A stretch of DNA of 64,000 nucleotides, from assembly GCF_900538275.1 (NCBI RefSeq), contig NZ_LR130778.1:1-64000 (forward strand), written 5' to 3'. This DNA comes from Petrocella atlantisensis (lineage in GTDB: Bacteria; Bacillota; Clostridia; Lachnospirales; Vallitaleaceae). Position 1 is the stretch's first letter, and every line of letters starts with the position of its first letter. Under the pieces are notes generated by a model, which was not told where the DNA came from, did no database searches, and was given only the letters and a program-made list of their open reading frames with translations. Position numbers and translations under genes: made by a program. Shown here piece by piece: positions 53,501 through 61,695 of the stretch.

Positions 53501-54123
53501 CACAGATTAGGGACTTAGGTGATGTTAACGTTAATGCCATTACGGAGTATAAGACGGTGGATGAACGTCATCAGTTTCTATCTGAGCAAAAAGAAGACTT
53601 AATTGAAGCTGAGAAGCAACTTAGAACAGTCATAATTGAGCTCGAAGAAAGAATGCAAACACAATTCAGGGAGCAGTTTAACGCTATAAACCTTAAGTTT
53701 CAACAGGTTTTCAAGGATCTATTTGGTGGCGGTAAGGCTTTTTTAAGGCTGTCTGATGAAGAACAGGTACTCGAGGCCGGTATACACATTAACGTACAGC
53801 CACCGGGTAAAAAGCTTCAGAGTATGATGCTTCTATCAGGTGGTGAACGTGCTTTTACAGCAATTGCACTTCTTTTTGCTATACAAAGCTTAAAACCATC
53901 TCCCTTTTGTGTACTTGACGAGATTGAGGCTGCTCTTGATGATGCTAATGTTGAGCGGTTTGCAAAGTATTTAAAAAAACTCACTGTAAATACGCAATTT
54001 ATCATCATAACGCATAGAAGAGGTACTATGGAAGTGAGTGATGCATTATATGGGATTACCATGCAGGAAAAAGGTATATCAACGCAAGTGTCTGTTAAAC
54101 TATTAGAAGATATATTGGAATAA
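50557..54123 (+). CDS. smc: Chromosome segregation protein SMC
   Basis: SMC forms the condensin core with ScpA and ScpB and extrudes DNA loops. The 1188-residue protein has Walker A AIVGPNGSGKSNVADAVRW near residue 30, and IGQGQIEKILSNKPEERR in the coiled-coil entry. Two long coiled coils (about 165-490 and 680-1000) are separated by a hinge with GGSLTGGAY. The signature LLSGGERAFTAIALLFA and Walker B FCVLDEIEAALDDANVERF lie near the C-terminus. The start at 50557 has TTGGAGAG upstream. scpA and scpB are not in the window. ftsY follows after 20 nt. Confidence 0.97.
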   Translation: MHLKSIELYGFKSFANKMVFKFEKGITAIVGPNGSGKSNVADAVRWVLGEQSAKQLRGSKMQDVIFAGTEARKPLGYCQVDLTIDNHDMKIPISYSEVTVSRRVYRSGESEYFINGTNCRMRDVLELFMDTGIGQEGYSIIGQGQIEKILSNKPEERRALFDEAVGIVKFKKRKESAEKKLDEEKQNLYRINDIITELAHQKETLTEQATKAKAYLRYKEELKVNEIGSFVMEIKKINDQIDENEAKAKIIDENIKQVRTDYQLNKTKHSEFVKKLETLESEIDVIRNQSTQLTVLKEKKESEIKLTQEQITHLNSNINRFESDINILKQKRGKIEETLQQYQEDMASLFETSEKSEDDLREHEKKLKEINEIILKEEDAVGMIQSNMIERLNEISNIKTKMQRYHTMTENAFSRKESLEARQRILSKSLEALKLSLKNETDLREGYQAEIHKLEDEKNVYNLSLSRIQENIKSIEEKRNTMISDVQNLKSKHKALTEITDQYEGYNLSIKKVMSQRHLPIYEKKICGVVADILKVEKKYEKAIEIALGGSYQNVITEDEATAKSLIAYLKTQKAGRATFLPLTNIKPNIQKNAALRLEKGFVGYGDELVEASDRYSNILSFLLGRTIIVGDINDAISMGKKHNNTLRIVTLTGDMVNPGGSLTGGAYKNDNTQFLSRKRDLETLSVRIHELDQQLKETDLVYQTQLEEKSNLDEKLETIASRLQSVSIELNGKNIQMHQLKGDVTKSDEELKELKIEVDQIIVQEQELTFQLTELEKNLMENEINKDEAESTVKDMMEKTVGLKKEKEILLETITNIRLEHASLNEQRHNAKSNLNRMQEEIKERTDDIIRIESDIMSAVSNQKTKIELLETYGQETATFEAQIQKVQIQIQQKTLDKQHLSKEQEALYLKQEELSESITLLEKDALRVQNSLSKLEAQKESHMEYMWNEYELTYNHIMTQEQDQLGSMSSIKKSIEALKTQIRDLGDVNVNAITEYKTVDERHQFLSEQKEDLIEAEKQLRTVIIELEERMQTQFREQFNAINLKFQQVFKDLFGGGKAFLRLSDEEQVLEAGIHINVQPPGKKLQSMMLLSGGERAFTAIALLFAIQSLKPSPFCVLDEIEAALDDANVERFAKYLKKLTVNTQFIIITHRRGTMEVSDALYGITMQEKGISTQVSVKLLEDILE

Positions 54124-54143
54124 TTCCGGAAAGAAAGGTTATT

Positions 54144-55073
54144 ATGTCAGAGAATAAGAAAAGAGGTTTCTTCGGCAAATTGGTCGAGGGACTAACAAAA
54201 ACGAGAGATAATATATTAGGTGGTGTTGATCAGGTTCTAAGTGGATTTTCAAGTATTGACGAAGATTTTTATGAAGAACTGGAAGAAGCTCTGATTATGG
54301 CTGACTTTGGTGTCCATACGGCTCTTAGAATCTTATCCGATATTAAGGTTAAGGTAAAAGAACAGCATATTAAAGATCCAATGGAAGTCAAAAATCTACT
54401 AAAAGAAGAATTAATGGAAATCATGCACTTATCGGATGATGCTTATATTTTCGAGGAAAAAAAATCCGTTATACTCATTATTGGGGTTAACGGTGTTGGT
54501 AAAACCACGACCATAGGCAAGTTGGCTATGCGTTATAAAGCCCAAGGTAAGAAGGTGGTCCTTGCAGCTGCAGATACTTTTCGAGCGGCCGCTATTGAGC
54601 AATTGACCGAATGGTCTAACCGAGCAAATGTAGACATTGTTGCAGGTCAAGCCAACTCGGACCCTGGAGCGGTCGTCTATGATGCTGTTTTTGCTGCCAA
54701 AGCCAGAAAAGCAGATATGCTTATTTGTGACACAGCTGGACGTCTTCATAACAAGAAAAATCTTATGGATGAGCTTGGGAAGATTAACAAGATTATTGAC
54801 CGTGAGTACCCTGAGGCCCACAAAGAAGTGTTGTTGGTCCTTGACAGTACGACGGGCCAAAATGCGCTACAACAAGCCAAGCAGTTTAAAGAAGTTGCAA
54901 ATATTACAGGCATCGTTCTTACCAAGTTGGATGGAACAGCAAAAGGTGGTATCGCCATTGCCATACAGTCAGAACTGAATCTATCGGTTAAGTTTATTGG
55001 CGTTGGTGAGGGTATCGATGATCTACAAGATTTTAACCCGGAAGAATTTGTTGAAGCCCTTTTTAAACAGTAA
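54144..55073 (+). CDS. ftsY: SRP receptor FtsY
   Basis: FtsY is the membrane receptor GTPase for signal recognition particle. At 309 residues it has the NG domain with only a short basic N-terminus (NKKRGFFGKLVEGLTKTRDN) and lacks the long acidic A domain seen in E. coli, as is usual in Firmicutes. GTPase motifs are GVNGVGKTTTIGKLA (about 114-128), [26 protein letters not shown] and LTKLDGTAKGG. Its partner Ffh lies 3 kb downstream, separated by two unrelated genes. Confidence 0.96.
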   Translation: MSENKKRGFFGKLVEGLTKTRDNILGGVDQVLSGFSSIDEDFYEELEEALIMADFGVHTALRILSDIKVKVKEQHIKDPMEVKNLLKEELMEIMHLSDDAYIFEEKKSVILIIGVNGVGKTTTIGKLAMRYKAQGKKVVLAAADTFRAAAIEQLTEWSNRANVDIVAGQANSDPGAVVYDAVFAAKARKADMLICDTAGRLHNKKNLMDELGKINKIIDREYPEAHKEVLLVLDSTTGQNALQQAKQFKEVANITGIVLTKLDGTAKGGIAIAIQSELNLSVKFIGVGEGIDDLQDFNPEEFVEALFKQ

Positions 55074-55111
55074 GGCATAAGCCTTAACAAAACGAACTTT
55101 TAAGGAGAACT

Positions 55112-56134
55112 ATGAAATACACCATATTAATGCGCCCTAATTACAACGTGGCTTATCATGATGCTTATGTCAAGATGTGTCAAGTAGAATTAAAATCATT
55201 ACTAACAGCTTATAATTTCCTAGAGAGTGAACCTACCATACAAGGGGTGAATAAAGCCACTTATATGACCTTTGAATCAGAGGTGACACTGAATGCTAAT
55301 ATGCTTAAATCTATCTGTAGATTATCCTTTTTTTATGCTTTGTTTCAAATCGTAGATAAAGATCTTTTTAAGCCAATACTTATTGAGTATGCACCGGATT
55401 TTGAAGAAGATCTGAGTATTCGATTGAAATACAATGGAAAAACCAATGAAGTCATTACACGTATGATGATGAACCTCGCTTTATACCATTCAGATTTCTA
55501 TGACGAACCCCATCTTAAATTGCTAGATCCTTTATGCGGAAAGGGGACGACACTATTTGAAGCCATGATTAACGGTTATGATGCTTATGGTGTGGAAAAA
55601 GATAAAAAACATGTGGCGGATCTTGGTACTTATATAACGCGCTATATCAAGGATGCCAGATTTAAACACACCAATCAAAGAGGCAAATTAATCCATAATC
55701 GTAAGACCATAGGTGAAACCTTCGAGTTACAATATGCAAAAGATAAAGATCAATACAAGTCAGGCGATCTCCGTGAATTGAAAGTGTTAAGAGCGGATAC
55801 GACGTATTTTGAAGGTGCCTTTCGTCATAATTCAATACATCTGATTGTGACGGATTTACCTTATGGTGTACAACATAGTGGCAAAGAAAAAGGAGAAAAA
55901 ACCATTGGCTTAAGTGGTCTGTTAGACCAAGGTTTAACATCCTGGGATCCTTATTTGAAAAAGGGTGGTGCGATTGCTATATCCTGGAACATCTATACAG
56001 ATACAAGAGAGAGCCTCATTCAGATTTTTGAAGATCATGGTTATATTGTAATGAAAGATCTTGAAATGTCTAAGTTAGAACACCGAGTATCTCAAGCGAT
56101 AACAAGAGATATTATAATTGCATACAAAGGCTAG
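55112..56134 (+). CDS. TRM11/UPF0020-type SAM-dependent methyltransferase
   Basis: The 340-residue protein has a methyltransferase fold in the C-terminal two thirds: LLDPLCGKGTTLFEAMINGYDAYG (about residues 143-166) as the SAM-binding region and LIVTDLPYGVQHSG with the (D/N)PPY-type DLPYG motif near 250. The N-terminal ~110 residues could be a degenerate RNA-binding part. These families modify guanosine in tRNA or rRNA; DNA methylation is less likely because no restriction partner is present. The gene interrupts the common ftsY-ylxM-ffh order. AAGGAG precedes the ATG. Confidence 0.8.
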   Translation: MKYTILMRPNYNVAYHDAYVKMCQVELKSLLTAYNFLESEPTIQGVNKATYMTFESEVTLNANMLKSICRLSFFYALFQIVDKDLFKPILIEYAPDFEEDLSIRLKYNGKTNEVITRMMMNLALYHSDFYDEPHLKLLDPLCGKGTTLFEAMINGYDAYGVEKDKKHVADLGTYITRYIKDARFKHTNQRGKLIHNRKTIGETFELQYAKDKDQYKSGDLRELKVLRADTTYFEGAFRHNSIHLIVTDLPYGVQHSGKEKGEKTIGLSGLLDQGLTSWDPYLKKGGAIAISWNIYTDTRESLIQIFEDHGYIVMKDLEMSKLEHRVSQAITRDIIIAYKG

Positions 56135-56218
56135 TATTAAGTATTTTGAATTTTGTAGGACTTTGGGTTATGATAGAGTAGAATCTAATTCATTAACATT
56201 TGAAAAGTGGGTGTAGAA

Positions 56219-56608
56219 TTGAAAATCAATCATATTGCAATATGGACCAATCAACTAGAAGTTATGAAAACTTTTTATTGTCAATATTTTAAGGGTAAAT
56301 CCGGACATAAATATCATAATAAGAAAAAGGAGTTTGAATCCTATTTTATTACCTTTGATGAAGGTGCCCGAATTGAGTTAATGACCATGCCGGATATTGT
56401 TGAACTAGAAGCTTACCAACTTTTGTCTTGTCTTGGATTGGCACATTTTGCCTTATCCGTTGGAAGTGAAATGGAAGTTGTTCGAATTACTGAGAAGTTA
56501 AGAAGTGATGGTTATACCATTGCCAGTGAACCAAGAGTCACCGGAGACAATTACTACGAGAGCGTTGTTTTAGATCCGGATGGTAACTGTGTAGAATTAA
56601 CCGTATAA
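56219..56608 (+). CDS. VOC family protein (glyoxalase/dioxygenase-like)
   Basis: The 129-residue protein has two beta-alpha-beta-beta-beta modules typical of the vicinal oxygen chelate family. Putative metal ligands are His in INHIAIWTN, Glu in RIELMTMP, His in LAHFALSVG and Glu in NCVELTV, so the site looks complete. Glyoxalase I or fosfomycin/bleomycin-type functions are possible; I cannot decide. The start is uncertain: TTG at 56219 after GGGTG, or GTG at 56207. With the preceding methyltransferase it forms a small accessory insert between ftsY and ylxM. Confidence 0.85.
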   Translation: MKINHIAIWTNQLEVMKTFYCQYFKGKSGHKYHNKKKEFESYFITFDEGARIELMTMPDIVELEAYQLLSCLGLAHFALSVGSEMEVVRITEKLRSDGYTIASEPRVTGDNYYESVVLDPDGNCVELTV

Positions 56609-56637
56609 TTTTACGCCAAAGTATATGTAATTTGAAC

Positions 56638-56666
56638 TTGACATAAAAAGAATATTACTCTATAAT
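56638..56666 (+). promoter_or_regulatory. Promoter of ylxM-ffh
   Basis: Both boxes are perfect (TTGACA 56638-56643, TATAAT 56661-56666) with a 17-bp spacer. An inverted repeat CCACTGT/ACAGTGG (56668-56674 with 56691-56697) surrounds the predicted start site and ribosome binding region and could be an operator. Confidence 0.88.
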
Positions 56667-56705
56667 ACCACTGTAAAGGAAAAGAACTTAACAGTGGTGA
56701 TGATG

Positions 56706-57050
56706 ATGGATCAAGTTTTTGAAAAAACTTTATTATTTGATTTTTATGGTGAATTGCTAACAGAGCGCCAAAAGCAATTGTACCAACTCTATAATCTTGA
56801 TGATTTATCATTGGGTGAGATATCTGAACAACTAAATATAAGCAGACAAGGTGTATTTGATGCTTTAAAACGGTGTGATCAACAATTACATCATTTTGAA
56901 GACAAATTACAACTGGTGCATCGATTCATTAGAAATAAAAAAAGGGCCATGATGGTTCATGAGCTTATAGCAAAACTCAAAGAAAGTCATAACGATGGAC
57001 GTTTGACAGAGATTGAGGCCATCACACAAGCGATGATGGATGATATGTAA
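56706..57050 (+). CDS. ylxM: YlxM family helix-turn-helix protein
   Basis: YlxM is a sigma-region-4-like protein that acts with the SRP in streptococci and mycoplasmas. The 114 residues contain LLFDFYGELLTERQKQLYQLYNLDDLSLGEI at the N-terminus and the HTH EQLNISRQGVFDALKRCDQQL (about 42-62). GTG or ATG codons at 56694-56706 are all in frame; the last is preceded by a GGTGAT at usable spacing. It is the first gene of the ylxM-ffh-rpsP block, as in most Firmicutes. Confidence 0.9.
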   Translation: MDQVFEKTLLFDFYGELLTERQKQLYQLYNLDDLSLGEISEQLNISRQGVFDALKRCDQQLHHFEDKLQLVHRFIRNKKRAMMVHELIAKLKESHNDGRLTEIEAITQAMMDDM

Positions 57051-57068
57051 AAATATTGGAGGCCTTAC

Positions 57069-58418
57069 ATGGCATTTGAGAGTTTATCAGACAAATTTCA
57101 AAATATATTTAATAACTTAAAGAAAAAAGGTAAGTTGAGTGAGGCAGACGTCAAAGCCGCAATGCGTGAAGTAAAAATGGCGCTTCTAGAGGCGGATGTT
57201 AATTTTAAAGTCGTTAAAGACTTTGTTAATGCGGTTAAAGAACGGGCAATCGGGGATGAAGTTATGGAAAGCTTGACACCCGGACAGCACGTTATAAAAA
57301 TAGTAAATGAAGAAATGGTTGCACTTATGGGTTCAGATGAATCCGAACTGACATTCACAACAGGCGGTGGGCCAACCATCTATATGATGGTCGGATTGCA
57401 AGGTGCAGGAAAGACGACAACATCAGCCAAACTGGCTGGTCTGTTAAAGAAAAAAGGTAAAAAACCGCTTTTGGTGGCTTGTGATATTTACCGTCCGGCA
57501 GCGATTAAGCAACTTCAGGTTGTGGGCGAGCAATTGAGCATTCCGGTTTTTTCTATGGGCAATCAAAACAAACCCATTGATATTGCAAAAGCGGCCCTTG
57601 AACATGGTAGTAAAAATCATCATGATCTAATTATTTTGGATACAGCCGGTAGACTTCATATCGATGAAACCATGATGGATGAACTAATAGAGCTTAAAGA
57701 GGTTATAAAACCAAAAGAAACGTTGTTGGTTGTCGATGCTATGACGGGACAAGATGCCGTTCATGTAGCAGAGTTATTTAATGAGAAAATAGGTGTTGAT
57801 GGTGTCATCCTTACAAAGTTGGATGGTGATACTCGGGGTGGTGCAGCTTTATCCGTTAAAGCAGTTACTCAAAAACCCATCAAATTTGCAGGTATGGGTG
57901 AGAAATTATCGGATTTGGAAGTTTTCTATCCGGAGCGTATGGCCTCAAGGATTTTGGGTATGGGTGATGTATTAACTTTAATCGAGAAAGCCCAAAGCAA
58001 CATAGATCAGAAAAAAGCATCTGAAATGGAGCGGAAGTTCCGAAAAGCGGAATTTAATTTCGAGGATTTTCTAGAACAGATGCAACAGCTTAAAAGTATG
58101 GGTTCTTTGTCGGATTTGATGGCGATGATTCCGGGTATGAGCGCCCAGATGAAAAACGTTCAGATAGATGACAAGGAAATGGCTAAAATGGAAGCTATGA
58201 TTTTGTCCATGACCGTAGAAGAACGTAACGATCCAAATGTCATTAATGTTTCTAGGAAAAATCGAATTGCAGCAGGTTCGGGCAACAAAATTCAAGATGT
58301 GAACCGTTTTATCAAGCAATTTGAACAATCCAAGAAAATGATGAAACAAATGAGTGGCATGATGGGTAAAAAAGGACGCCGTGGCGGTAAAGGCATGTTC
58401 GGTAATTTGCCCTTTTAA
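57069..58418 (+). CDS. ffh: Signal recognition particle protein Ffh (SRP54)
   Basis: Ffh binds SRP RNA and signal peptides and targets ribosomes to FtsY. The 449 residues have an N domain ([20 protein letters not shown]), GTPase motifs [15 protein letters not shown] (about 107-121), [21 protein letters not shown] and [11 protein letters not shown], and a Met-rich M domain from about 300 with [18 protein letters not shown] and a C-terminal [18 protein letters not shown] tail. GGAGG precedes the ATG. SRP RNA is not encoded in the window. Confidence 0.97.
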   Translation: MAFESLSDKFQNIFNNLKKKGKLSEADVKAAMREVKMALLEADVNFKVVKDFVNAVKERAIGDEVMESLTPGQHVIKIVNEEMVALMGSDESELTFTTGGGPTIYMMVGLQGAGKTTTSAKLAGLLKKKGKKPLLVACDIYRPAAIKQLQVVGEQLSIPVFSMGNQNKPIDIAKAALEHGSKNHHDLIILDTAGRLHIDETMMDELIELKEVIKPKETLLVVDAMTGQDAVHVAELFNEKIGVDGVILTKLDGDTRGGAALSVKAVTQKPIKFAGMGEKLSDLEVFYPERMASRILGMGDVLTLIEKAQSNIDQKKASEMERKFRKAEFNFEDFLEQMQQLKSMGSLSDLMAMIPGMSAQMKNVQIDDKEMAKMEAMILSMTVEERNDPNVINVSRKNRIAAGSGNKIQDVNRFIKQFEQSKKMMKQMSGMMGKKGRRGGKGMFGNLPF

Positions 58419-58498
58419 TTCATGAATACCTACATATCGGGTATATACCCAAAGTGTGGTTTCTATATATTAACATTAAGCATAAGGAGGTGAAACAC

Positions 58499-58741
58499 AT
58501 GGTAAAAATGAGACTTAAGAGATTAGGACAAAAGAAAGCTCCTTTTTATAGAATCGTAGTTGCAGACTCAAGATCTCCAAGAGATGGTAAGTTTATTGAG
58601 CAATTAGGTTATTACAATCCAACAAAAGATCCAATCGATCTTAAAATCGATGCGGAAATAGCTAAAAAATGGCTTAGCACTGGCGCTCAACCTACGACAA
58701 CTGTAAGCAAACTTTTAAAAATCGCTGGTATCGTTGAATAA
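58499..58741 (+). CDS. rpsP: 30S ribosomal protein S16
   Basis: S16 is an early 30S assembly protein. The 80-residue protein begins [31 protein letters not shown] and contains [22 protein letters not shown] lies 6 nt before the ATG at 58499; the in-frame codons back to 58454 are leader. It begins the rpsP-khpA-rimM-trmD-rplS operon. Confidence 0.96.
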   Translation: MVKMRLKRLGQKKAPFYRIVVADSRSPRDGKFIEQLGYYNPTKDPIDLKIDAEIAKKWLSTGAQPTTTVSKLLKIAGIVE

Positions 58742-58801
58742 GGTGTCTAAGGGTCCTGATACGGACGCATGAACGCTGTCATTTACGTAGGAGGTCGGCA
58801 T

Positions 58802-59029
58802 ATGAAAGAATTAGTAGAAGCAATTGCGAAAGCACTGGTGGATCATCCTGAAGCCGTTGTCGTCAACGAGGTAGAAGGTGAACGTTCTACAATTTTGGAA
58901 TTGAAAGTGGCACCGGATGATATGGGTAAAGTAATCGGCAAACAAGGTCGTATTGCTAAAGCTATACGAACGGTCGTCAAAGCAGCTGCAACCAAAGATG
59001 ATAAACGTGTGGTTGTAGAAATACTTTAA
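58802..59029 (+). CDS. khpA: KH-domain RNA-binding protein KhpA
   Basis: KhpA (YlqC) is a single KH-domain protein that works with KhpB/EloR in RNA regulation and cell elongation in Firmicutes. The 75 residues contain [21 protein letters not shown] and the KH GxxG loop in [27 protein letters not shown] precedes the ATG at 58802. It has its conserved place between rpsP and rimM. Confidence 0.93.
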   Translation: MKELVEAIAKALVDHPEAVVVNEVEGERSTILELKVAPDDMGKVIGKQGRIAKAIRTVVKAAATKDDKRVVVEIL

Positions 59030-59076
59030 TCATTTTATGTAGTCCTATAAAATAATTAAGTTAAGCTTAAACAATG

Positions 59077-59134
59077 GGCTGTCTTATAAGCAATACGTTC
59101 TGTGAGCGATATTTCTTAGAAGACAGCCTTATTT
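59077..59134 (+). terminator. Hairpin with terminator features between khpA and rimM
   Basis: GGCTGTCTTATAAG (59077-59090) pairs with CTTAGAAGACAGCC (59115-59128) except for one mismatch and is followed by TTATTTA. Inside a conserved operon it may be an attenuator that lowers rimM-trmD expression relative to ribosomal proteins. Confidence 0.7.
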
Positions 59135-59167
59135 ACTAAAGCTTAAAGTGAAGAAAAAGGTGGTAAC

Positions 59168-59674
59168 ATGGAATATATGTATATTGGTCGTGTGGCAAAT
59201 ACCCATGGTGTAAAAGGCGTCATAAAAGTCCTTCCAACCACAGATGACCCAAAACGATTTGAATTGTTAAAAAAAGTAACCATAGAAGATGCCCGAGGTA
59301 AAGAGGCGGATTATACGGTAGTTAAAGTTAAGTACCTGCATCAATTTGTCCTACTTGAACTAAAAGAAGTCATTGATATGAATATGGCTGAAAGTCTAAA
59401 ACAAGGGATTATCAAAATACCAAAAGAAGAAGCTTTGCCTCTTGAGACAGATGAATACTATGTTCAAGACCTAATTGGATTAAAGGTTTATGACCACCTA
59501 GATGCTTATTTAGGTACCCTAAAAGACGTACTTTTTACGGGTAGTAATGAAGTTTATGTCGTCACCCTTGAATCCGGTAAAGAGCTTTTATTACCAGCCA
59601 TTAAAGATTGTATCTTGAATGTGGATATGGCAGATCAGAGAATGAAGGTTTATGTCATGGAAGGACTGATGTGA
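59168..59674 (+). CDS. rimM: 16S rRNA processing protein RimM
   Basis: RimM binds S19 and helps mature the 30S head. The 168-residue protein has an N-terminal barrel starting YIGRVANTHGVKGVIKVLPTTDDPKRF and a C-terminal PRC barrel (YYVQDLIGLKVYD, LYVVTLESGKELLLPAIKDCI region). AAAAGGTGG precedes the ATG. Its TGA stop shares one base with the trmD start, indicating coupling. Confidence 0.95.
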   Translation: MEYMYIGRVANTHGVKGVIKVLPTTDDPKRFELLKKVTIEDARGKEADYTVVKVKYLHQFVLLELKEVIDMNMAESLKQGIIKIPKEEALPLETDEYYVQDLIGLKVYDHLDAYLGTLKDVLFTGSNEVYVVTLESGKELLLPAIKDCILNVDMADQRMKVYVMEGLM

Positions 59675-60417
59675 TGAAGTTTAATGTCTTGACGCTTTTT
59701 CCGGATATGGTTATGGATAGCTTAAATCATAGCATAATTGGAAAAGCCATGGAAAAAGGCATCATTCAAGTCAATTCTATTAACTTTAGAGACTTTAGTG
59801 ACTCTAAACACAATTCTGTGGATGATTATCCCTATGGTGGTGGTGCAGGCATGGTTATTCAAGCTCAGCCTGTCCTTGACGCTTATGAGGACCTTGTCAA
59901 GAAGGAAGGTACTTCTAGGCTCATCTATCTGACACCCCAGGGGAAGACCTTTAACCAAGCAATGGCGGAAGAATTTGCCAGGGAGGATCAGCTAACATTT
60001 CTATGTGGTCATTATGAAGGTATTGATGAAAGAATTATCGACAGTATTGTAACGGATGAAGTCTCGATAGGTGATTTTGTTCTAACGGGTGGCGAGATGG
60101 CGGTCGTCCTTATTATTGATGCTGTTGCAAGGTTAATACCGGGTGTCCTAAAAAACAATACATCCAGTGAACATGAAAGTTTTCATGATTATCTCCTAGA
60201 ATACCCTCAGTATTCAAGACCGGAAATCTATAAGGGTATGTCGGTGCCCAAGGTCTTGTTATCCGGGCATCATAAAAATATAGAAATCTGGCGCAGAGAG
60301 CAATCCCTACTCAGAACTTATAAAAAAAGACCGGATTTGTTGCCTTTTGCTAATTTGACGGAAAGTGACAAACAATTCTTGAAAAAATATTGCAATTATG
60401 AAGTAAATATGCTATAG
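59674..60417 (+). CDS. trmD: tRNA (guanine-37-N1)-methyltransferase
   Basis: TrmD methylates G37 next to the anticodon and prevents frameshifting. The 247-residue SPOUT protein begins MKFNVLTLFPDMVMDSL and has DDYPYGGGAGMVIQAQP (about 52-68), LTPQGKTFNQ, FLCGHYEGIDERI (about 110-122) and the trefoil-knot segment DFVLTGGEMAVVLIIDAVARL. The C-terminal domain has SGHHKNIEIWRREQSL. A longer frame to 59608 lies inside rimM and is rejected. Confidence 0.96.
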   Translation: MKFNVLTLFPDMVMDSLNHSIIGKAMEKGIIQVNSINFRDFSDSKHNSVDDYPYGGGAGMVIQAQPVLDAYEDLVKKEGTSRLIYLTPQGKTFNQAMAEEFAREDQLTFLCGHYEGIDERIIDSIVTDEVSIGDFVLTGGEMAVVLIIDAVARLIPGVLKNNTSSEHESFHDYLLEYPQYSRPEIYKGMSVPKVLLSGHHKNIEIWRREQSLLRTYKKRPDLLPFANLTESDKQFLKKYCNYEVNML

Positions 60418-60418
60418 T
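60390..60418 (+). promoter_or_regulatory. Promoter of rplS
   Basis: TTGCAA (60390-60395) and TATAGT (60413-60418) are 17 bp apart and overlap the trmD 3' end, giving L19 its own transcription start near 60425. Confidence 0.6.
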
Positions 60419-60424
60419 AATTAA

Positions 60425-60495
60425 CTGTGACTACGGATGTTCCGCTTTTATGAAACCGATATTATGAACATCTAAGATGGAAGGAGGATACTCAA
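60425..60495 (+). promoter_or_regulatory. Possible L19 (rplS) leader hairpin
   Basis: GATGTTC (60436-60442) pairs with GAACATC (60466-60472) in the short leader before rplS. A ribosomal-protein L19 leader is a known RNA class in Firmicutes at exactly this position. I could not test the match to that family. Confidence 0.45.
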
Positions 60496-60843
60496 ATGAA
60501 TAACATTATTAGAGGTATTGAGCAAGCTCAATTAAAGGAAAATGTAGAGTCATTTAACGTTGGAGATACAGTACGTGTATATGCAAAGGTTAAAGAGGGC
60601 AACCGTGAAAGAGTTCAAATGTTCGAAGGAACAGTTCTTAGCAGACAAAACGGTGGTTCTAAAGAAAACTTTACAGTAAGAAGAATTTCTTACGGTGTTG
60701 GTGTTGAAAGGTCATGGCCTGTACATTCACCAAACATTGAAAAAATCGAAGTAATCAGACGCGGTAAAGTAAGAAGAGCAAAATTAAATTACTTAAGAAG
60801 CCGTATTGGTAAGAGTGCTAAGGTTAAGGAATTAATTCGATAA
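60496..60843 (+). CDS. rplS: 50S ribosomal protein L19
   Basis: L19 lies at the subunit interface. The 115-residue protein starts [20 protein letters not shown] and has [23 protein letters not shown] (about 22-44), [18 protein letters not shown] and [30 protein letters not shown] precedes the ATG. It ends the rpsP-rplS block and is followed by a terminator. Confidence 0.97.
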   Translation: MNNIIRGIEQAQLKENVESFNVGDTVRVYAKVKEGNRERVQMFEGTVLSRQNGGSKENFTVRRISYGVGVERSWPVHSPNIEKIEVIRRGKVRRAKLNYLRSRIGKSAKVKELIR

Positions 60844-60861
60844 GAGTATCTTATATAAGAG

Positions 60862-60906
60862 TAAAAAGGGTAAGGCCAATATCAGGTACTGCCCTTTTAT
60901 TTTTTT
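60862..60906 (+). terminator. Intrinsic terminator after rplS
   Basis: AAAAGGG (60864-60870) pairs with CCCTTTT (60892-60898), with weaker inner pairing, and is followed by ATTTTTTTG. Confidence 0.8.
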
Positions 60907-60996
60907 GATTAAACTTTTTGATTAAACTTAATGATAAACTTAATTCTTATAATAAGCGCCTCAGCGTTAAGTCTTTATTACATTTTTCAAAATAAC

Positions 60997-61026
60997 TTGA
61001 GTTGTTTAGTGAAAAAGGTGTACAAT
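60997..61026 (+). promoter_or_regulatory. Possible promoter of lepB
   Basis: TTGAGT (60997-61002) and TACAAT (61021-61026) have an 18-bp spacer, 34 nt before the first possible lepB start. Confidence 0.5.
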
Positions 61027-61059
61027 GACATAATGACAAATATGTAATTTTGAAAATTA

Positions 61060-61620
61060 ATGTTTAACATTATGAAAGTAGGTATAGATTTGGAAGAGAA
61101 TAAATTAAAAAAAGAACTCATGGGTTGGGTTAGAGACCTTGCTATAGCACTATTGGTTGTATTTATAATCTTTAATTTTTTGGGACAAAAGACCAATGTT
61201 GTCGGAAAGTCCATGGAGCCAACGCTTCATGATGGTGATCAGTTGGTGGTTGATAAACTGAGTTACCGCTTTAGTGAAATCGAACGTTATGATATTATCG
61301 TTTTTCCTTATGAACCGAAGCTATATTATATAAAGCGCGTTATAGCCCTTCCAGGGGAATCGGTAGACATTCAAAACGGAACGCTTTTGGTCAACGGTGA
61401 ATCCATAGATGCTGACTTCAACTTTGATGTCATAACAGAATATGGTAATAATTTACCGATTGTTGTACCACCGAATGAGTATTTCGTTATGGGTGATAAC
61501 CGTAATAATAGCTCGGACAGTCGTTATGTGGATGTGGGAACCATTCACAAAAATGATGTTATAGGCAAAGCTGTGGTACGTATATGGCCTTTGAAACTCG
61601 TCGGAACCATCGATCACTAA
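61060..61620 (+). CDS. lepB: Signal peptidase I
   Basis: Signal peptidase I cleaves signal peptides at the outer membrane face. The protein (up to 186 residues) has one N-terminal membrane segment (LAIALLVVFIIFNFL, about 30-45), the catalytic Ser in VVGKSMEPTLHDGDQLVVDK, the catalytic Lys in YYIKRVIALPGE, and the family GDNRNNSSDSR box near residue 147. The start is uncertain: the ATG at 61060 lacks a ribosome binding site, while a TTG at 61090 follows AGTAGGT. It lies between rplS and rbgA, as in other Firmicutes. Confidence 0.93.
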   Translation: MFNIMKVGIDLEENKLKKELMGWVRDLAIALLVVFIIFNFLGQKTNVVGKSMEPTLHDGDQLVVDKLSYRFSEIERYDIIVFPYEPKLYYIKRVIALPGESVDIQNGTLLVNGESIDADFNFDVITEYGNNLPIVVPPNEYFVMGDNRNNSSDSRYVDVGTIHKNDVIGKAVVRIWPLKLVGTIDH

Positions 61621-61637
61621 CCAATGAAAATACATTT

Positions 61638-61668
61638 AGCATAGTGGGTAATCACTCATTATGCTTTA
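61638..61668 (+). terminator. Weak hairpin between lepB and rbgA
   Basis: AGCATA (61638-61643) pairs with TATGCT (61660-61665), with inner GTG/CAC, and is followed by TTATATA. Termination would be partial at best. Confidence 0.4.
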
Positions 61669-61695
61669 TATATGCAGAGAAATAGGGAGCTTTAT

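Noticed and set aside
54429-54860. Long reverse-strand open frame over ftsY
   Set aside because: It is a shadow frame within a clearly coding FtsY gene, with no binding site or family features.
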